Shown here in pieces: positions 22,255 to 32,091 of a stretch of DNA of 64,000 bases. Every line of letters begins with the position of its first letter. Within the stretch, counting starts at the first letter, position 1. Below the pieces are notes generated by a model, which saw only the letters and a list, made by a program, of their open reading frames with translations, was not told the DNA's origin and did no database searches. A program made the position numbers and the translations under genes. The stretch comes from Metabacillus sp. B2-18 (lineage in GTDB: Bacteria > Bacillota > Bacilli > Bacillales > Bacillaceae), in NCBI RefSeq assembly GCF_021117275.1, contig NZ_CP088245.1, positions 2,765,501 through 2,829,500 of the forward strand, written 5' to 3'.

Positions 22255-23271
22255 ATTACGTTTGGTCCACGCATATTAAAAACAGGTTTAGCTGTTGCTT
22301 TATCGATATACATTTGTTCGTTGATGCATCTTGAACATGCTGTTTTTGCTGGAGTTGCGGCCATCTTAGCTATTCAGCCTTCTGTTTATCGTACTTGGAA
22401 GCAAATGGTTGATCAAATTTTGGCCAATACGATAGGAGCTACGATTTCCCTGTTTTTTATTTATTTCTTTGGAGAAAATCCAGTAATTATTGGCTTTGTT
22501 ATTATCTTAGTTATCGCAATTAGTTTAAAGTTAAAGCTGCAAAGTACCATTTCCCTAACGCTAGTAACAGTCCTTGCTGTAATGAGTGCCGCTGGAAGTG
22601 AAGATCTATATTTTGCTTTAGAAAGATTTTATATTATTTTAATTGGGACATGCACAGCCATTTTAATTAACCTTCTTATTTTTCCACCAAAATATAAGAA
22701 GTCCTTTGTACAGCTTGTTGAAACAACATTTCAAAATATGTCATTGCTCATTAGAACTGCAATTTCCAATGAGTTAACAGAAACCTCATATCAGGAATAT
22801 AGTAAGAATTTTAAAAAGGATATAAAAAAATTAGAAGAACTATTTCAATTGTTTGATGAAGAAAGAGTAAAGCTTGGAAGAAAATCAAATCAGCTGCAAG
22901 TAAGAGAACTTCTTGTTTTCAGGCAGTTATTTAAAACTTTGCAAGAAGGTGAACAGCTATTAGAAAATATCGAGGAACACTTTTTTCAAAGCAAAAAATC
23001 TGAAGAGGAAAGTCAGTTTTTTGATGAACAACTTGAGTACTTAATGAAGTATCATGAGTATTTACTATTAAAATATCAGGGGAAAATAAAGGAAAATCAT
23101 TCGAGCTTTGAGCATGAAGCGTTAAAAGAAAGTTATGAACTTAAATTAAAATTATATATGCAAAATGCTGATCAAAATGTCCGCTTATTGATTGTCATAT
23201 CTTCTATTATTGATTATTCCTTTCATTTAAGAAGATTAGATAAACTAATTAGTCAATTAAATACTCAGTAA
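22255..23271 (+). CDS. Aromatic acid exporter / FUSC family membrane protein (possible ATT start)
   Basis: An inner-membrane protein of the ArAE/FUSC group (DUF939-like): an N-terminal block of about six helices (ILKTGLAVALSIYICSLMHL, HAVFAGVAAILAIQPSVY, TIGATISLFFIYFF, through about residue 150), then a long soluble helical C-terminal half. Such proteins export aromatic acids or similar compounds; the substrate is unknown. The start is unusual. An upstream GTG at 22207 lies inside a palindromic repeat and has no ribosome site. The excellent GGAGGG at 22243-22248 faces ATT at 22255 after six bases, giving ITFGPRILKTG... Either ATT is used or ATG has mutated. The protein is about 338 residues from ATT. 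Confidence 0.82.
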   Translation: MTFGPRILKTGLAVALSIYICSLMHLEHAVFAGVAAILAIQPSVYRTWKQMVDQILANTIGATISLFFIYFFGENPVIIGFVIILVIAISLKLKLQSTISLTLVTVLAVMSAAGSEDLYFALERFYIILIGTCTAILINLLIFPPKYKKSFVQLVETTFQNMSLLIRTAISNELTETSYQEYSKNFKKDIKKLEELFQLFDEERVKLGRKSNQLQVRELLVFRQLFKTLQEGEQLLENIEEHFFQSKKSEEESQFFDEQLEYLMKYHEYLLLKYQGKIKENHSSFEHEALKESYELKLKLYMQNADQNVRLLIVISSIIDYSFHLRRLDKLISQLNTQ

Positions 23272-23339
23272 TCATGGATATACCACCTGTTTTTTTGTAA
23301 ATAATAAGCAATGTTAAATAACACAGCAGGAGGCCTATG

Positions 23340-23495
23340 ATGAAAAACCAACAAGCTAATAAGAACTCAGGTTCAGCAATGAGTCCTGGGTTTGCCGGCA
23401 CTGATCCACAAAAGGTGAAACAAGAAATTCAAAAAGATGTAAGTCAAGGACAAGGTGCAATGACTTCCCGAGAAGCAGGAGCAATGAACGATTAA
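23340..23495 (+). CDS. Small acidic/Gln-rich protein, resembles gamma-type spore protein
   Basis: A 51-residue hydrophilic protein (MKNQQANKNSGSAMSPGFAG ... DPQKVKQEIQKD ... EAGAMND). The F-A-x-T-D-x-x-K-V-K-Q segment resembles the repeat of gamma-type small acid-soluble spore proteins, but it is too short to assign. The second ATG (23340) sits six bases after GGAGG; the first is too close. It lies 68 bases after the FUSC gene and runs the same way. A spore function is an inference. Confidence 0.6.
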   Translation: MKNQQANKNSGSAMSPGFAGTDPQKVKQEIQKDVSQGQGAMTSREAGAMND

Positions 23496-23608
23496 TAAAC
23501 GCCCTGACATGTCGGAAAGTTTCTTCGTTTGCAGAAGATAGATTAAGCTCAGAGTTTATATTCATGGCTCTGAGCTCTTTGAACTTATTTATCAGGCTCA
23601 ATCGTTTC

Positions 23609-24433
23609 TTAATCAACTTGTACTTCCTGCACAATTTTTTCTACTTCAGCACGACTGATTTTTTCACGACCGTCTTTTAATGCCTTTAATGTTTTATGAG
23701 CAATTGCCAGCGGTAAACGACAGAATAATAAAATCGTTCTTTTATCAATACATTTGATATATTCATTTGCCTTTGCTAGGTTCTCGCTAGCATAAGAAAA
23801 TAGCTCATTTTGATTCCAGCCATCAGGAACAAAGCTTACTCCACGTTCATCCATATCTTCATGCTGATTACGTAAAATATTAACAGCCTGTAACCCTCTT
23901 CCATAGCCAATTGCTAAATCACGGTCTGTTTCGATCCCGTCATGCCAATGCCATAAATCTGATAGCATAACCCCAACTAATCCAGCAACATAATAGGTAT
24001 AGTCATCCAAATCTTCACGCGTTTTAATGTCCCAGCCTGCTTTTGACCATTTCGCCATTCCCATTGCCATTTCACTTGTTGCAGCTTGTACACGACTTTT
24101 TGCACCTGTAGGAGTTAATGATAGCCAATCTGCTAATCGTAATGTCACTTCAGGTAATACATCTTTATATGGCGAAACTACTTCATTATACTTTTGATTA
24201 TTAAAATTTTCTTCAAGTAATAACTGACTTACTTCCATAAGCAAATCATGCTTTACATCATTTGAGAGTTCTTGGTGGTCTTCAATTTCATCTATAGCCC
24301 GCATTGCTAAGTAAGCTACTGCCACCGCATCTTTTAAATCCTTTTTCAAAAAAGTAATCGGTATATAAAATGTTCGACTTGTTGCCTTTAATACTTCCAT
24401 CGCCTCTTTTTGCAATACCTTTAGTTCTTTCAT
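23609..24433 (-). CDS. Squalene/phytoene synthase family protein
   Basis: A 274-residue protein of the head-to-head prenyl synthase fold. Family members condense two prenyl diphosphates or, as in B. subtilis YisP, act as diphosphatases. The first Asp-rich motif is kept (RAIDEIEDH, near residue 70; compare DTLED). The second reads NILRNQHEDMDERG, with Asn where the family usually has the first Asp of DxxxD. SRTFYIP near residue 20 is also typical. The missing Asp raises the possibility of altered chemistry. The start ATG 24433 has GGAGG. It stands alone with a strong bidirectional terminator upstream. Confidence 0.85.
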   Translation of the reverse strand: MKELKVLQKEAMEVLKATSRTFYIPITFLKKDLKDAVAVAYLAMRAIDEIEDHQELSNDVKHDLLMEVSQLLLEENFNNQKYNEVVSPYKDVLPEVTLRLADWLSLTPTGAKSRVQAATSEMAMGMAKWSKAGWDIKTREDLDDYTYYVAGLVGVMLSDLWHWHDGIETDRDLAIGYGRGLQAVNILRNQHEDMDERGVSFVPDGWNQNELFSYASENLAKANEYIKCIDKRTILLFCRLPLAIAHKTLKALKDGREKISRAEVEKIVQEVQVD

Positions 24434-24644
24434 TATTATTTCCTCCATTTAGGTCAAACCAATTCTATATAATTCTAACGCAATTCTGGAAAAATATAAA
24501 ACATAAACCTCAAAAATAAAATAAGCGCTGCCTATTTTTTTAAGTAGTTCAGATAATGTGGAGAAAAATTAAAATAACAACCCAAAGAAACATACGTTTT
24601 CGCAACGTAAATAGCAAGTGGGTTAACAATACAATTAACGCAAC

Positions 24645-24674
24645 AAAAAAAGCTTGGATATTCCAAGCTTTTTG
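24645..24674. terminator. Strong bidirectional hairpin
   Basis: A 12-bp perfect stem (AAAAAGCTTGGA / TCCAAGCTTTTT) with a TAT loop, flanked by A on one side and T on the other. It lies in the gene-free stretch 24434-24826 and probably ends transcription of the lipoprotein gene on the minus strand. Confidence 0.8.
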
Positions 24675-24826
24675 TTATTGAATGTATTGTTTCTATTTAA
24701 TTAATTAAAAGCCCTTTAATTTAAGTACATTTATTCAAAAACTTCTTTTTTGGAATGACAATGTTAAACAAATTGATGTTATTTCAATCAAAAAGAACCA
24801 AATTAGGTGCTTACTTGTTAAATTGT

Positions 24827-25390
24827 TCAATTGCTCGTTCTTAAAATATCAGTCAATCCATTGTCATTTCCGTATTGAAATCTCCCGATTTTCCCTTCTT
24901 CTTTTGTAGAGAAGTGAACTTCACCTTCTACATTTGCAGTTTTTTCTTTGTCTCCATTTTTCTGATAACCGACCTTAGCTATGAACGTATAACGATATGG
25001 ATTTTTCTCACTTTGCTCAATCGTGACTCCCATAAAATTTAACTTGTAACCACTGTTGTAAGCAAAAGTCAGATATTGAGTACCACCAAAGGCAGCTATA
25101 AAGGAATCGAGTCCAGTATCTGTAAAATAAGTCCCATAAATCTCTTCTAGAGACTTATCAAGTTCTTTGTTTTCTTCTTTATTATTAACAACAGTCCTAT
25201 ATTTAGGATCCCACATGATCTCCATAAACTTCTCATCAGGACCAGAAAACTCATGCTCAAGAACTTTTTTAATTGCTTCTTTATTTGTGTCTTCTGCATC
25301 AGCATTTGAGCAAGCAGCTAGTAAAAACCCTGACATTAACAACATTAAACTTAAAAAAAGGATGGATTTTGTCTTGTTGTTATTTGACAT
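24827..25390 (-). CDS. Hypothetical lipoprotein
   Basis: A 187-residue secreted lipoprotein with signal peptide and lipobox LLAAC (residues ~22-26), then a mixed alpha/beta domain (EAIKKVLEHEFSGPDEKFME ... YRYTFIAKVGYQKNG ... VHFSTKEEGKIGRFQYGND). ATG 25390 follows GGGAGAG; a longer frame exists but has no ribosome site. I do not recognise the family. The repeated beta pattern suggests a small NTF2- or cystatin-like fold, which is speculative. It stands alone. Confidence 0.75.
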   Translation of the reverse strand: MSNNNKTKSILFLSLMLLMSGFLLAACSNADAEDTNKEAIKKVLEHEFSGPDEKFMEIMWDPKYRTVVNNKEENKELDKSLEEIYGTYFTDTGLDSFIAAFGGTQYLTFAYNSGYKLNFMGVTIEQSEKNPYRYTFIAKVGYQKNGDKEKTANVEGEVHFSTKEEGKIGRFQYGNDNGLTDILRTSN

Positions 25391-25648
25391 TACAACTCTC
25401 TCCCTTATAGGTAACACGTTTACAATACATTTAAGATTCATATTAAAACGTTTTTTTCTTTAACTAACCCGTTAGTTGAAAAATTGAATTTTCATAATCC
25501 TTAAGTGTATTTTACCACGTAATGTTATTAATCCTTGATTTTTCTCGAAAACAGACTGATAATCACATAGCAATTTACAAGTAAAATAGTACCCTTATTC
25601 GCACAATGACAATAGCCATTGTCAAGTTGTTATTTTGGGTGCTATTTG

Positions 25649-26377
25649 TTATTTACCTAAGACCAATAATTCACTAGAAATCGTTTCAATTCGATCAATT
25701 TCCGAATCAATAATCGAATAAATATCTAATTGTACGGAGCCTTCTTTTGCCAATTTCATAAAATCCTTGATTGCAGTTAAAGGATTTCTAATTTCATGAG
25801 CAATACTTGCAGCAAGTTGACCTACAATTGATATCTTTTCAGAATTAATAAGAACTCTTTCCGCTTCTTTCTTATGTAAGATATCTTTTATGTTACCACC
25901 ATCATATGATTTAGCAAATGTTGTTAGCAAAACATCCAACATCGTTCCGTCTCTAGCTTTTCTAACCGTTCATATCCCTGAATACCTTTGTGTAATGTCT
26001 CCTACTTCTAAAATATGAGTTTTGTTCTCAACAGGTAAAAGTGTTCCATCTTTACATACATGTGTTGTTTCAAATGTATATGTCTCGTTTATATATATCT
26101 TATTATAAATCTCTTGTAGTTGATCTCCTCTATGACTATCTATATGCTGGGCTGACATTTGAAGCATTTCTTCTTGTGTATAACCAAGCCTAGTAAAAGC
26201 AACTTCATTTACTTCAATGAATTTACTTGCACTCTTGTCTTCATAGATTTTAAAATAGTATGCCGCATCTGACATTTTATATAAAAACTGTTCATAATAT
26301 CGAGAAACTTCATCTCATTTTTTATATGTAGAAAGTTCCACTCTTAGCTTTTTGAGCTCTTCTTTTAAGCTAGTCAT
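25649..26377 (-). pseudogene. Remnant of a PAS sensor histidine kinase (sporulation-kinase type)
   Basis: One frame runs from ATG 26377 but is broken by stops at three places: TGA after YKK near 26315, TGA at 25968-25970, and TAA at 25649. Pieces present: coiled start (MTSLKEELKKLRVELS), a PAS domain (FIEVNEVAFTRLGYTQEEML), a fragment of a second PAS (RDGTMLDVLLTT) and a HisKA dimer/phosphoacceptor part (VGQLAASIAHEIRNPLTAIK). The ATP-binding domain is missing and nothing downstream encodes it. HisKA sequences of this kind are found in Kin-type sporulation kinases that feed Spo0A. The joined PAS fragments also suggest an internal deletion. It is almost certainly non-functional. Confidence 0.8.
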
Positions 26378-26497
26378 TTCATCATTGTGCTGATTGACAT
26401 TTTACACTATGGGCACCTTCTCATTTTATGTATCTAGTAACAATAGTAAAGGCTGTTCTTATCTTTTTAAAATAGAAATTTTATTGCACACAAAAAA

Positions 26498-26526
26498 CGG
26501 GACAGTAAACCTGTCCCCTTGTCCCG
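26498..26526. repeat. GGGACAG/CTGTCCC palindromic repeat, copy 3
   Basis: CGGGACAGTAAACCTGTCCC then CTTGTCCCG. It directly abuts the stop codon of the fbp gene. Confidence 0.8.
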
Positions 26527-28461
26527 TCACTTCATGTAACGGTATTCCATCAAGCTATTCAACATTGAAACTTCTTGTAATAAGTCCTCCCCAATGTTTG
26601 TTTCTAGCACTTTTTTTCTTTCTAACTCTTTATCTACTATCCGTCTTACGGATAAAACATCAGTTCCGTTTAGGAGAACATCTTCTTTTGAATTAAAATG
26701 TTGATGAGCAACAAGCTGCATGCCGAAGGAATTGTATAATAATGTATATCCTGCAATACCAGTTGTAGATTGATAGGCTTTCGAGAAGCCGCCATCGATA
26801 ACAATCATTTTTCCATTCGCTTTAACAGGATTTTCTCCATTAATTTCTTTTACAGGTGTATGACCGTTAATGATATGCCCCTGATCTGGATCTAGATCAA
26901 ACTCTTTTAGCAAGCGGCGGCATGTTTCCTCATCCTCGCGCAGGTGATAGTATGGGTTCTTTTTCTCTTTATGTGTTGTTTTGTCCCCAATAAAATATCT
27001 TTCAAAGGTTGTCATTGCTCTTTTTCCAAATAATGAAGAATATTCGCCAGTCCATAAATACCACACCATATCTGTCGCAAGATCGTCTGTTTCTTCAGGA
27101 TGTGCAAATGAATAGCGTAAATAATGTTCGAACACATCAAGTAATTCACGTCCACCATAGGTTTTATCTTTGATGATCATTTTTTCCATATTTCCTTCTT
27201 CATCTAAAGGTATGCAGCCGTGTATTAATAAGTTTCCGTTATATTTTAAATAAAGACTGCCTTTTTTCATGAGAAAATTCATATGTCTTGCAAGCTTTTC
27301 CGAGTGCTGAACAGAAAACAACAGCTTGTCTATTACTTGCTGCTCTTCTTTTAACAGTTGATCAGGTTGAGCTGGATTTATCGTTGCAAAGCAAGGATTT
27401 TCAAGTGGATATTTTTGTCCATAAATCGTAATCTCATTGTTCTCATAATCTACCTTTTCAAGCAAAAGTCTTTCTGACATATTAAAGTTCGGACGTCTTT
27501 TGATAATCGGACTTTCAAGCTTAAACTGAATAATTGCGATGGCTTGATGTATTTTAGTAATTTGCAATTTTTCTTCTTCCGTTATCGGTTCATCTCCTTG
27601 TACCTTTGGCCTAAAGGCAGGATTATCACCATAATATTTCTCCGCTAGGTTAAGAAGCGGTCTGAGGTTGATTCCATATACATCTTCAATGATATCCAGG
27701 TTGTTGTAACGAGCACAAATTCGAATAATGTTTGCCAGACATACCTTTGATCCGGCAAAAGCACCAATCCAGAGAACATCATGATTTCCCCACTGAATAT
27801 CAACAGAGTGATAATTGATGAGAGCTTCCATAATTTTATCTGGTTCAGGTCCACGATCATAAATATCCCCTACAACGTGAAGATGATCAACAACTAGTCT
27901 CTGAGTCGTATAGGCAAGACCAATGATGAGCTTATCTGCTTGTCCAAGGGTAATAATTTGCTGAACGATTTTTGTATAATAAGGTTCTTTAAAATTTGTG
28001 AACTCATCTGTTTTGTATAGTAATTCCTCAACAATATAAACAAACTGACTAGGTAATGCTTTACGCAATTTCGAGCGTGTATATTTAGAGGACGCATAAC
28101 AAATAAGCTTAATCATGCGTTCAATAATGACGGTATACCAATGGTGTAATTCTTGTTCATTATCAAAATCATTTTTGATTAACTGTAATTTTTCTTCAGG
28201 ATAATAAACCAATGTGGCAAATTCTTTAATCTCTTTTTCAGTTAAAACCTTTTTAAAAATGTCTTCAATTTTTTCCTTGACCTTCCCAGACCCATTTCTT
28301 AACACATGTTGAAAGGCTTGATACTCCCCGTGCAAATCACTTACAAAATGTTCTGTCCCTTTTGGTAGATTTAAGATAGCTTCTAGATTAATAATTTCAG
28401 TGACCACTTTTTCTTCGCTATCATATTTTTGGGCCAGTAAATCTAAGAATTTTGTATTCAA
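26527..28461 (-). CDS. fbp: Class III fructose-1,6-bisphosphatase
   Basis: This 644-residue cytosolic enzyme hydrolyses fructose-1,6-bisphosphate to fructose-6-phosphate in gluconeogenesis. It is the Firmicute class III type (usual length 640-670) with metallophosphoesterase motifs: VSDLHGEYQ (~40), [12 protein letters not shown] (~200), WGNHDVLW (~227) and [15 protein letters not shown] (~540). It starts with TTG behind AAAGGGG. Its stop codon touches the GGGACAG repeat, which may supply its terminator hairpin. No regulatory site is obvious in the 300 gene-free bases upstream (28462-28764). Confidence 0.97.
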   Translation of the reverse strand: MNTKFLDLLAQKYDSEEKVVTEIINLEAILNLPKGTEHFVSDLHGEYQAFQHVLRNGSGKVKEKIEDIFKKVLTEKEIKEFATLVYYPEEKLQLIKNDFDNEQELHHWYTVIIERMIKLICYASSKYTRSKLRKALPSQFVYIVEELLYKTDEFTNFKEPYYTKIVQQIITLGQADKLIIGLAYTTQRLVVDHLHVVGDIYDRGPEPDKIMEALINYHSVDIQWGNHDVLWIGAFAGSKVCLANIIRICARYNNLDIIEDVYGINLRPLLNLAEKYYGDNPAFRPKVQGDEPITEEEKLQITKIHQAIAIIQFKLESPIIKRRPNFNMSERLLLEKVDYENNEITIYGQKYPLENPCFATINPAQPDQLLKEEQQVIDKLLFSVQHSEKLARHMNFLMKKGSLYLKYNGNLLIHGCIPLDEEGNMEKMIIKDKTYGGRELLDVFEHYLRYSFAHPEETDDLATDMVWYLWTGEYSSLFGKRAMTTFERYFIGDKTTHKEKKNPYYHLREDEETCRRLLKEFDLDPDQGHIINGHTPVKEINGENPVKANGKMIVIDGGFSKAYQSTTGIAGYTLLYNSFGMQLVAHQHFNSKEDVLLNGTDVLSVRRIVDKELERKKVLETNIGEDLLQEVSMLNSLMEYRYMK

Positions 28462-28687
28462 GATATGTATCCCCTTTCACGACTTATGTTATGTATATTA
28501 TAAGAAAAAGCATTGAGGGTTTTTATAACGGATTTGATCTTTTTATTGTCTTTATTTGCCATTATAATGTTTTTAATTCTATTATTCTATTAGAAGACAT
28601 TTTCATTTTATCATTTTTCAGAATATTTTGGGGGCATTTTTAGAGAGTGAAAAGATAACATACTTCATTTTTAAGTACCACTTAACC

Positions 28688-28726
28688 AAAAAACATGCGC
28701 TACCCTATTGGACAGCACATGTTTTT
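28688..28726. terminator. Terminator after the SGNH hydrolase gene
   Basis: Stem AAAACATGCGCT / AGCACATGTTTT with a 12-base loop and T on the minus side, 40 bases after the stop; it could work in both directions. Confidence 0.75.
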
Positions 28727-28764
28727 CATGTATTTTTCTATAAAAAGTGAAATAGTGAAATTGT

Positions 28765-29781
28765 CTATTCTTCATCCTCAGCTATGGCCTCTTTCTCAAC
28801 ACTAACCTCTTCCATGCTTTCTAAAATACGCTTTGCCATAAGCTTGTAACCAGTTGTATTAGGATGGAAATAATCTTCTGATAATAATTCTACATCTGAG
28901 TTACTAAAAAGATCAGCGATTGGGATATAATTTACATTTTCGAAATCCTCTGTTATCGATTGACCAATGTCATTCCAGTCATTAACAATCATTTTCAATT
29001 CACTAATTTCAGGAAAATAACGATCAAAAGGATTATAAAAACCAATATAATAAATTTTAGTGTTTGGATTTAGTTCATTAATTTTAGTGAAAATGGCTGT
29101 TAATCTCTCAATATATTGTTGTTCCTCTTTTTTAAAATGCTCCAGCTGAAGATTTGTAAAATTGCTTCTAACAATCTTCATAATATCGTTGGCACCTATT
29201 GTTACTAATACAATATCAGCTTTTTGAATAGAAGCTGCAATTTCTTTTTTCTCAAGACGTTTTAGTAATTGATCTGTACGGTTTCCTCTTTTCCCGTAGT
29301 TTTCAATCGTAACTTTTATGTTATTATTTTCAAACGTGGTATTTAAAATCCCGACATATCCGCCATTTTTTGTTTCATCACCAACACCTTGAGTGAGAGA
29401 ATCACCAATTGCTACGACCTGTAGGTCCTTTTCAAAAAGTTTTATAACACCTTCTACAGCTTCTTTTACCTTCTCCTTAATACCTTCTGTTATTGTATTT
29501 TTATTATTCTCATCTTCTAGTATTTCTTCCTTATTTCCATCTGCTAATTCAATCGAAACATCCTCAATCTTCACGTCTTTTTCAGGTGCTGCTGCTTCAG
29601 AAACACCCTTTTCTTCAGTGTTAGATTTTTCTGTAGTTTCATCAGATTCTGTCGCTTCATTCATAACTGATGTTTCGACATTACTTTTTTTTGTTGAATT
29701 AGAATGAGAAAGATAGAAGTATAAGCTAAAGCACACTATTAGTAAACTCGCAATAGTGACTATTACTTTTAGTCTTTGCAT
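28765..29781 (-). CDS. Membrane-anchored SGNH/GDSL hydrolase
   Basis: A 338-residue extracytoplasmic lipase/esterase-like protein. An uncleaved signal anchor (residues ~5-24) is followed by an acidic, low-complexity stalk (~30-115, rich in Glu, Thr and Ser), then the SGNH domain: GDSLTQG (nucleophile Ser), GKRGNRTDQ (Gly block), GANDI (Asn) and DYFHPN (Asp-His). All four blocks are intact. It resembles B. subtilis YpmR-type proteins. The physiological substrate is unknown. Confidence 0.88.
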   Translation of the reverse strand: MQRLKVIVTIASLLIVCFSLYFYLSHSNSTKKSNVETSVMNEATESDETTEKSNTEEKGVSEAAAPEKDVKIEDVSIELADGNKEEILEDENNKNTITEGIKEKVKEAVEGVIKLFEKDLQVVAIGDSLTQGVGDETKNGGYVGILNTTFENNNIKVTIENYGKRGNRTDQLLKRLEKKEIAASIQKADIVLVTIGANDIMKIVRSNFTNLQLEHFKKEEQQYIERLTAIFTKINELNPNTKIYYIGFYNPFDRYFPEISELKMIVNDWNDIGQSITEDFENVNYIPIADLFSNSDVELLSEDYFHPNTTGYKLMAKRILESMEEVSVEKEAIAEDEE

Positions 29782-30060
29782 CTATAACCACACCATTCTA
29801 GTTGTAAGTATTTAATCGCTCATAATCATTGTGCAATGCCTCATAATTGTACTATAAAAATTCCGGAATACTCATGGGATTTTATTCCACCACCTACTAT
29901 TTCCATGTTTATGAATATTTCTTCACAAACATTAATAATTTTATTGTATTTACCCGGAACATCTATGCATTAATCATCTCATTTTTCCCTTGAAAATAAA
30001 ATAAGCACGTATCCTTTTGGATAGTGCCTGAATGCTCATAAGGTATAAGCACCTTATTTA

Positions 30061-30876
30061 TCACTCAACTTGCCCTCCAATTGATTCATAACGAATCATA
30101 GTCCAAAATCCAATATCAGAAAATCCTAGTCTTTTATAGATCTTCCCTGCAGCAGGATTATCATAAAATAAACAAAGTGATTTTCCCTCAGAAAGTAATT
30201 CACTGCAAAGTTTTTCCATACATAATGTTGCATACCCTCTCCGTTCAAATCCTGGTCTTGTTCCAACTCCAACGATCATAGCAGATTGAGAATTTTCGGC
30301 TGTTGTGGATGCTGATGCAACCATTTCGCCTTTTTCATTCCGAACAAAATAAGTTCTCCCAGTTTTATCCTTTTCAGCACGTTCTCTCGCTTCAACACTA
30401 AAATTCCCAAAAGCAAACTCAGGTATTGAACGTAACATCTCTACATTTTCATGATAGTCTGACGGCTGTAAATAGCTTGCAAGTTTTATTTTCTCTTTAT
30501 CTACCTCATAACTTAAACCTGTGCATTTCGCATAATATGTTTCACTATGCTTTCTTACATCTCTATGAATAAATGTTTGCAAAGGCTCAATTAAATGCTT
30601 TAATCCACTGATTTCAATTTGTGATGGATTATTATATATAATGTCCGCAAAACCTTTTACATCATATTGACCCTCACTAAATGGAATGTAATTTTGATCA
30701 TACCGTAATAAAACAGCCATTAAGTGACCATTTTCAAATTGTCCCCAAAGATCTTGAATGTCAGAATCATATCCATAAGCTTCAATATCGCCTATGATGA
30801 ATAAATTTTCAGCTGGTTTATGACCGATTAACTTCATTACTGATTCATGATCATCTTTATTTAATTTACGAATCAT
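30061..30876 (-). CDS. GNAT family N-acetyltransferase
   Basis: A 271-residue acetyltransferase with the GNAT fold in the C-terminal half (SAMIVGVGTRPGFERRGYAT carries the acetyl-CoA loop; NPAAGKIYKRLGFSDIGFW follows) and a longer N-terminal half unlike standard single-domain GNATs. I chose ATG 30876, seven bases after GGGGG; a TTG directly before it is possible. The substrate is unknown. It is transcribed alone, with 29782-30060 gene-free upstream of the next gene. Confidence 0.85.
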   Translation of the reverse strand: MIRKLNKDDHESVMKLIGHKPAENLFIIGDIEAYGYDSDIQDLWGQFENGHLMAVLLRYDQNYIPFSEGQYDVKGFADIIYNNPSQIEISGLKHLIEPLQTFIHRDVRKHSETYYAKCTGLSYEVDKEKIKLASYLQPSDYHENVEMLRSIPEFAFGNFSVEARERAEKDKTGRTYFVRNEKGEMVASASTTAENSQSAMIVGVGTRPGFERRGYATLCMEKLCSELLSEGKSLCLFYDNPAAGKIYKRLGFSDIGFWTMIRYESIGGQVE

Positions 30877-30966
30877 CAATCTGCCCCCTATTTAGCAATA
30901 CCTTTTTATCATTTAATTTTTCTTCTTTTAAGTACCTCTCATTTACAATTGCTAAAGACAATTAAC

Positions 30967-31782
30967 TTATATCCAACTGGCAAACCAAGCAACATAGTAT
31001 GCGGCCGGAATAAATAATAACTGTGCAAGAATCGTACCCACTAATTTTGAACTAACCATTGTTAAAGAATAGCTTTTTAAATAAATATAATCACATTCTT
31101 TTTTCATGACTCGATCCGCCAAAACTGAAGCTTTAGGATCAATAAACAAAGTTAGTAATATTGTCGCAATGCCGTTAATAATACCTGATGACATTAAAGC
31201 AGCTTGAGCATAATCTTCTGGAACTAACATGGATGCATATATAGAAGAAAGTACCCCAATCGTAAAAACTGCAGAAACGATTATATTGGTAACAAAAAGC
31301 CTTTTTGGTATGGTTTTATATGTAATTCCCTTAAGATATGATCGATTAGGCACTCTAATACATTTTATAATTTTCTTAAAACCTTTTATATTAAATTGAC
31401 TAAGAAATAATCCCACCATAGATCCCCGTTGTTTTGATAGCTGAACAATGGCTTTTGAAAAAATATTGATAAATGTTGGGAAAAGTAGAATTCCTAGCAA
31501 TACTCCAATTGTGGTAACTCCAATTAAAATTCTATATTGTTCCTCTATAAAATGTAGTTTGTTCAAATCTGGTGCTTCTGCGATTAGTTTTGCAGTTAGG
31601 GGTTGTTGAATCATTGTTGAAAATCTTGAAACAATGACAAGAGTACTAAATAAAGAAATTGCCGTCGCAATAAGCTTGACCCGTGTACCGGAAATCCTTG
31701 TCGAGTAAGCTAAAGTCTCTACCATTGTAATGACCATTATAAACAATGATATAATGATCAACTTACTTGTTATCAATTCCAT
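30967..31782 (-). CDS. amj: Alternate lipid II flippase Amj
   Basis: A 271-residue integral membrane protein, exactly the length of B. subtilis Amj (YdaH), which flips lipid II across the membrane as an alternative to MurJ. Features: six or more helices, the N-terminal block MVITMVETLAYSTRISGTR, a Lys/Arg-rich loop (GFKKIIKCIRVPNRSYLKG) and the LFIDPKASVLADRVMK segment near the C-terminus. In B. subtilis amj is induced by envelope stress through sigma-M; no such promoter could be fixed here. Confidence 0.9.
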   Translation of the reverse strand: MELITSKLIIISLFIMVITMVETLAYSTRISGTRVKLIATAISLFSTLVIVSRFSTMIQQPLTAKLIAEAPDLNKLHFIEEQYRILIGVTTIGVLLGILLFPTFINIFSKAIVQLSKQRGSMVGLFLSQFNIKGFKKIIKCIRVPNRSYLKGITYKTIPKRLFVTNIIVSAVFTIGVLSSIYASMLVPEDYAQAALMSSGIINGIATILLTLFIDPKASVLADRVMKKECDYIYLKSYSLTMVSSKLVGTILAQLLFIPAAYYVAWFASWI

Positions 31783-32003
31783 AGATAAACTCCTTACAAA
31801 TTATCTTTTGCTATATTATAAAGTAAAACATTTTATAATGAGATTATAAAGAGCTCAATTATCCATAATTTTTCATTAAGGTCATGTAAAAAACGAGAGT
31901 TTAGTGTGTGTTTTTGGCTAATCTATGTCAAACCTTTTCCACTAAACGAATTCAATTGAAACAATTGTTGAGGAGCAAATATTCTCATTCATAATCATAT
32001 AAA

Positions 32004-32051
32004 ATAAAAAAGCCATTTCCTATAGTGAAAGCATGTAGGGATTGGCTTTTA
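32004..32051 (-). terminator. Terminator after the VOC gene
   Basis: AAAAAGCCA...GGATTGGCTTTT: a 12-bp imperfect stem and, on the minus strand, a TTTTTTATTTT tail, 40 bases after the stop. Confidence 0.75.
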
Positions 32052-32091
32052 TATCATAAATCAAACTTTTGAAAAGAATAGTTTATTTATT

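Noticed and set aside
25604..25626. TGACAAT/ATTGTCA inverted repeat as terminator of the kinase remnant
   Set aside because: No T-run follows on the minus strand; it is too short to call.
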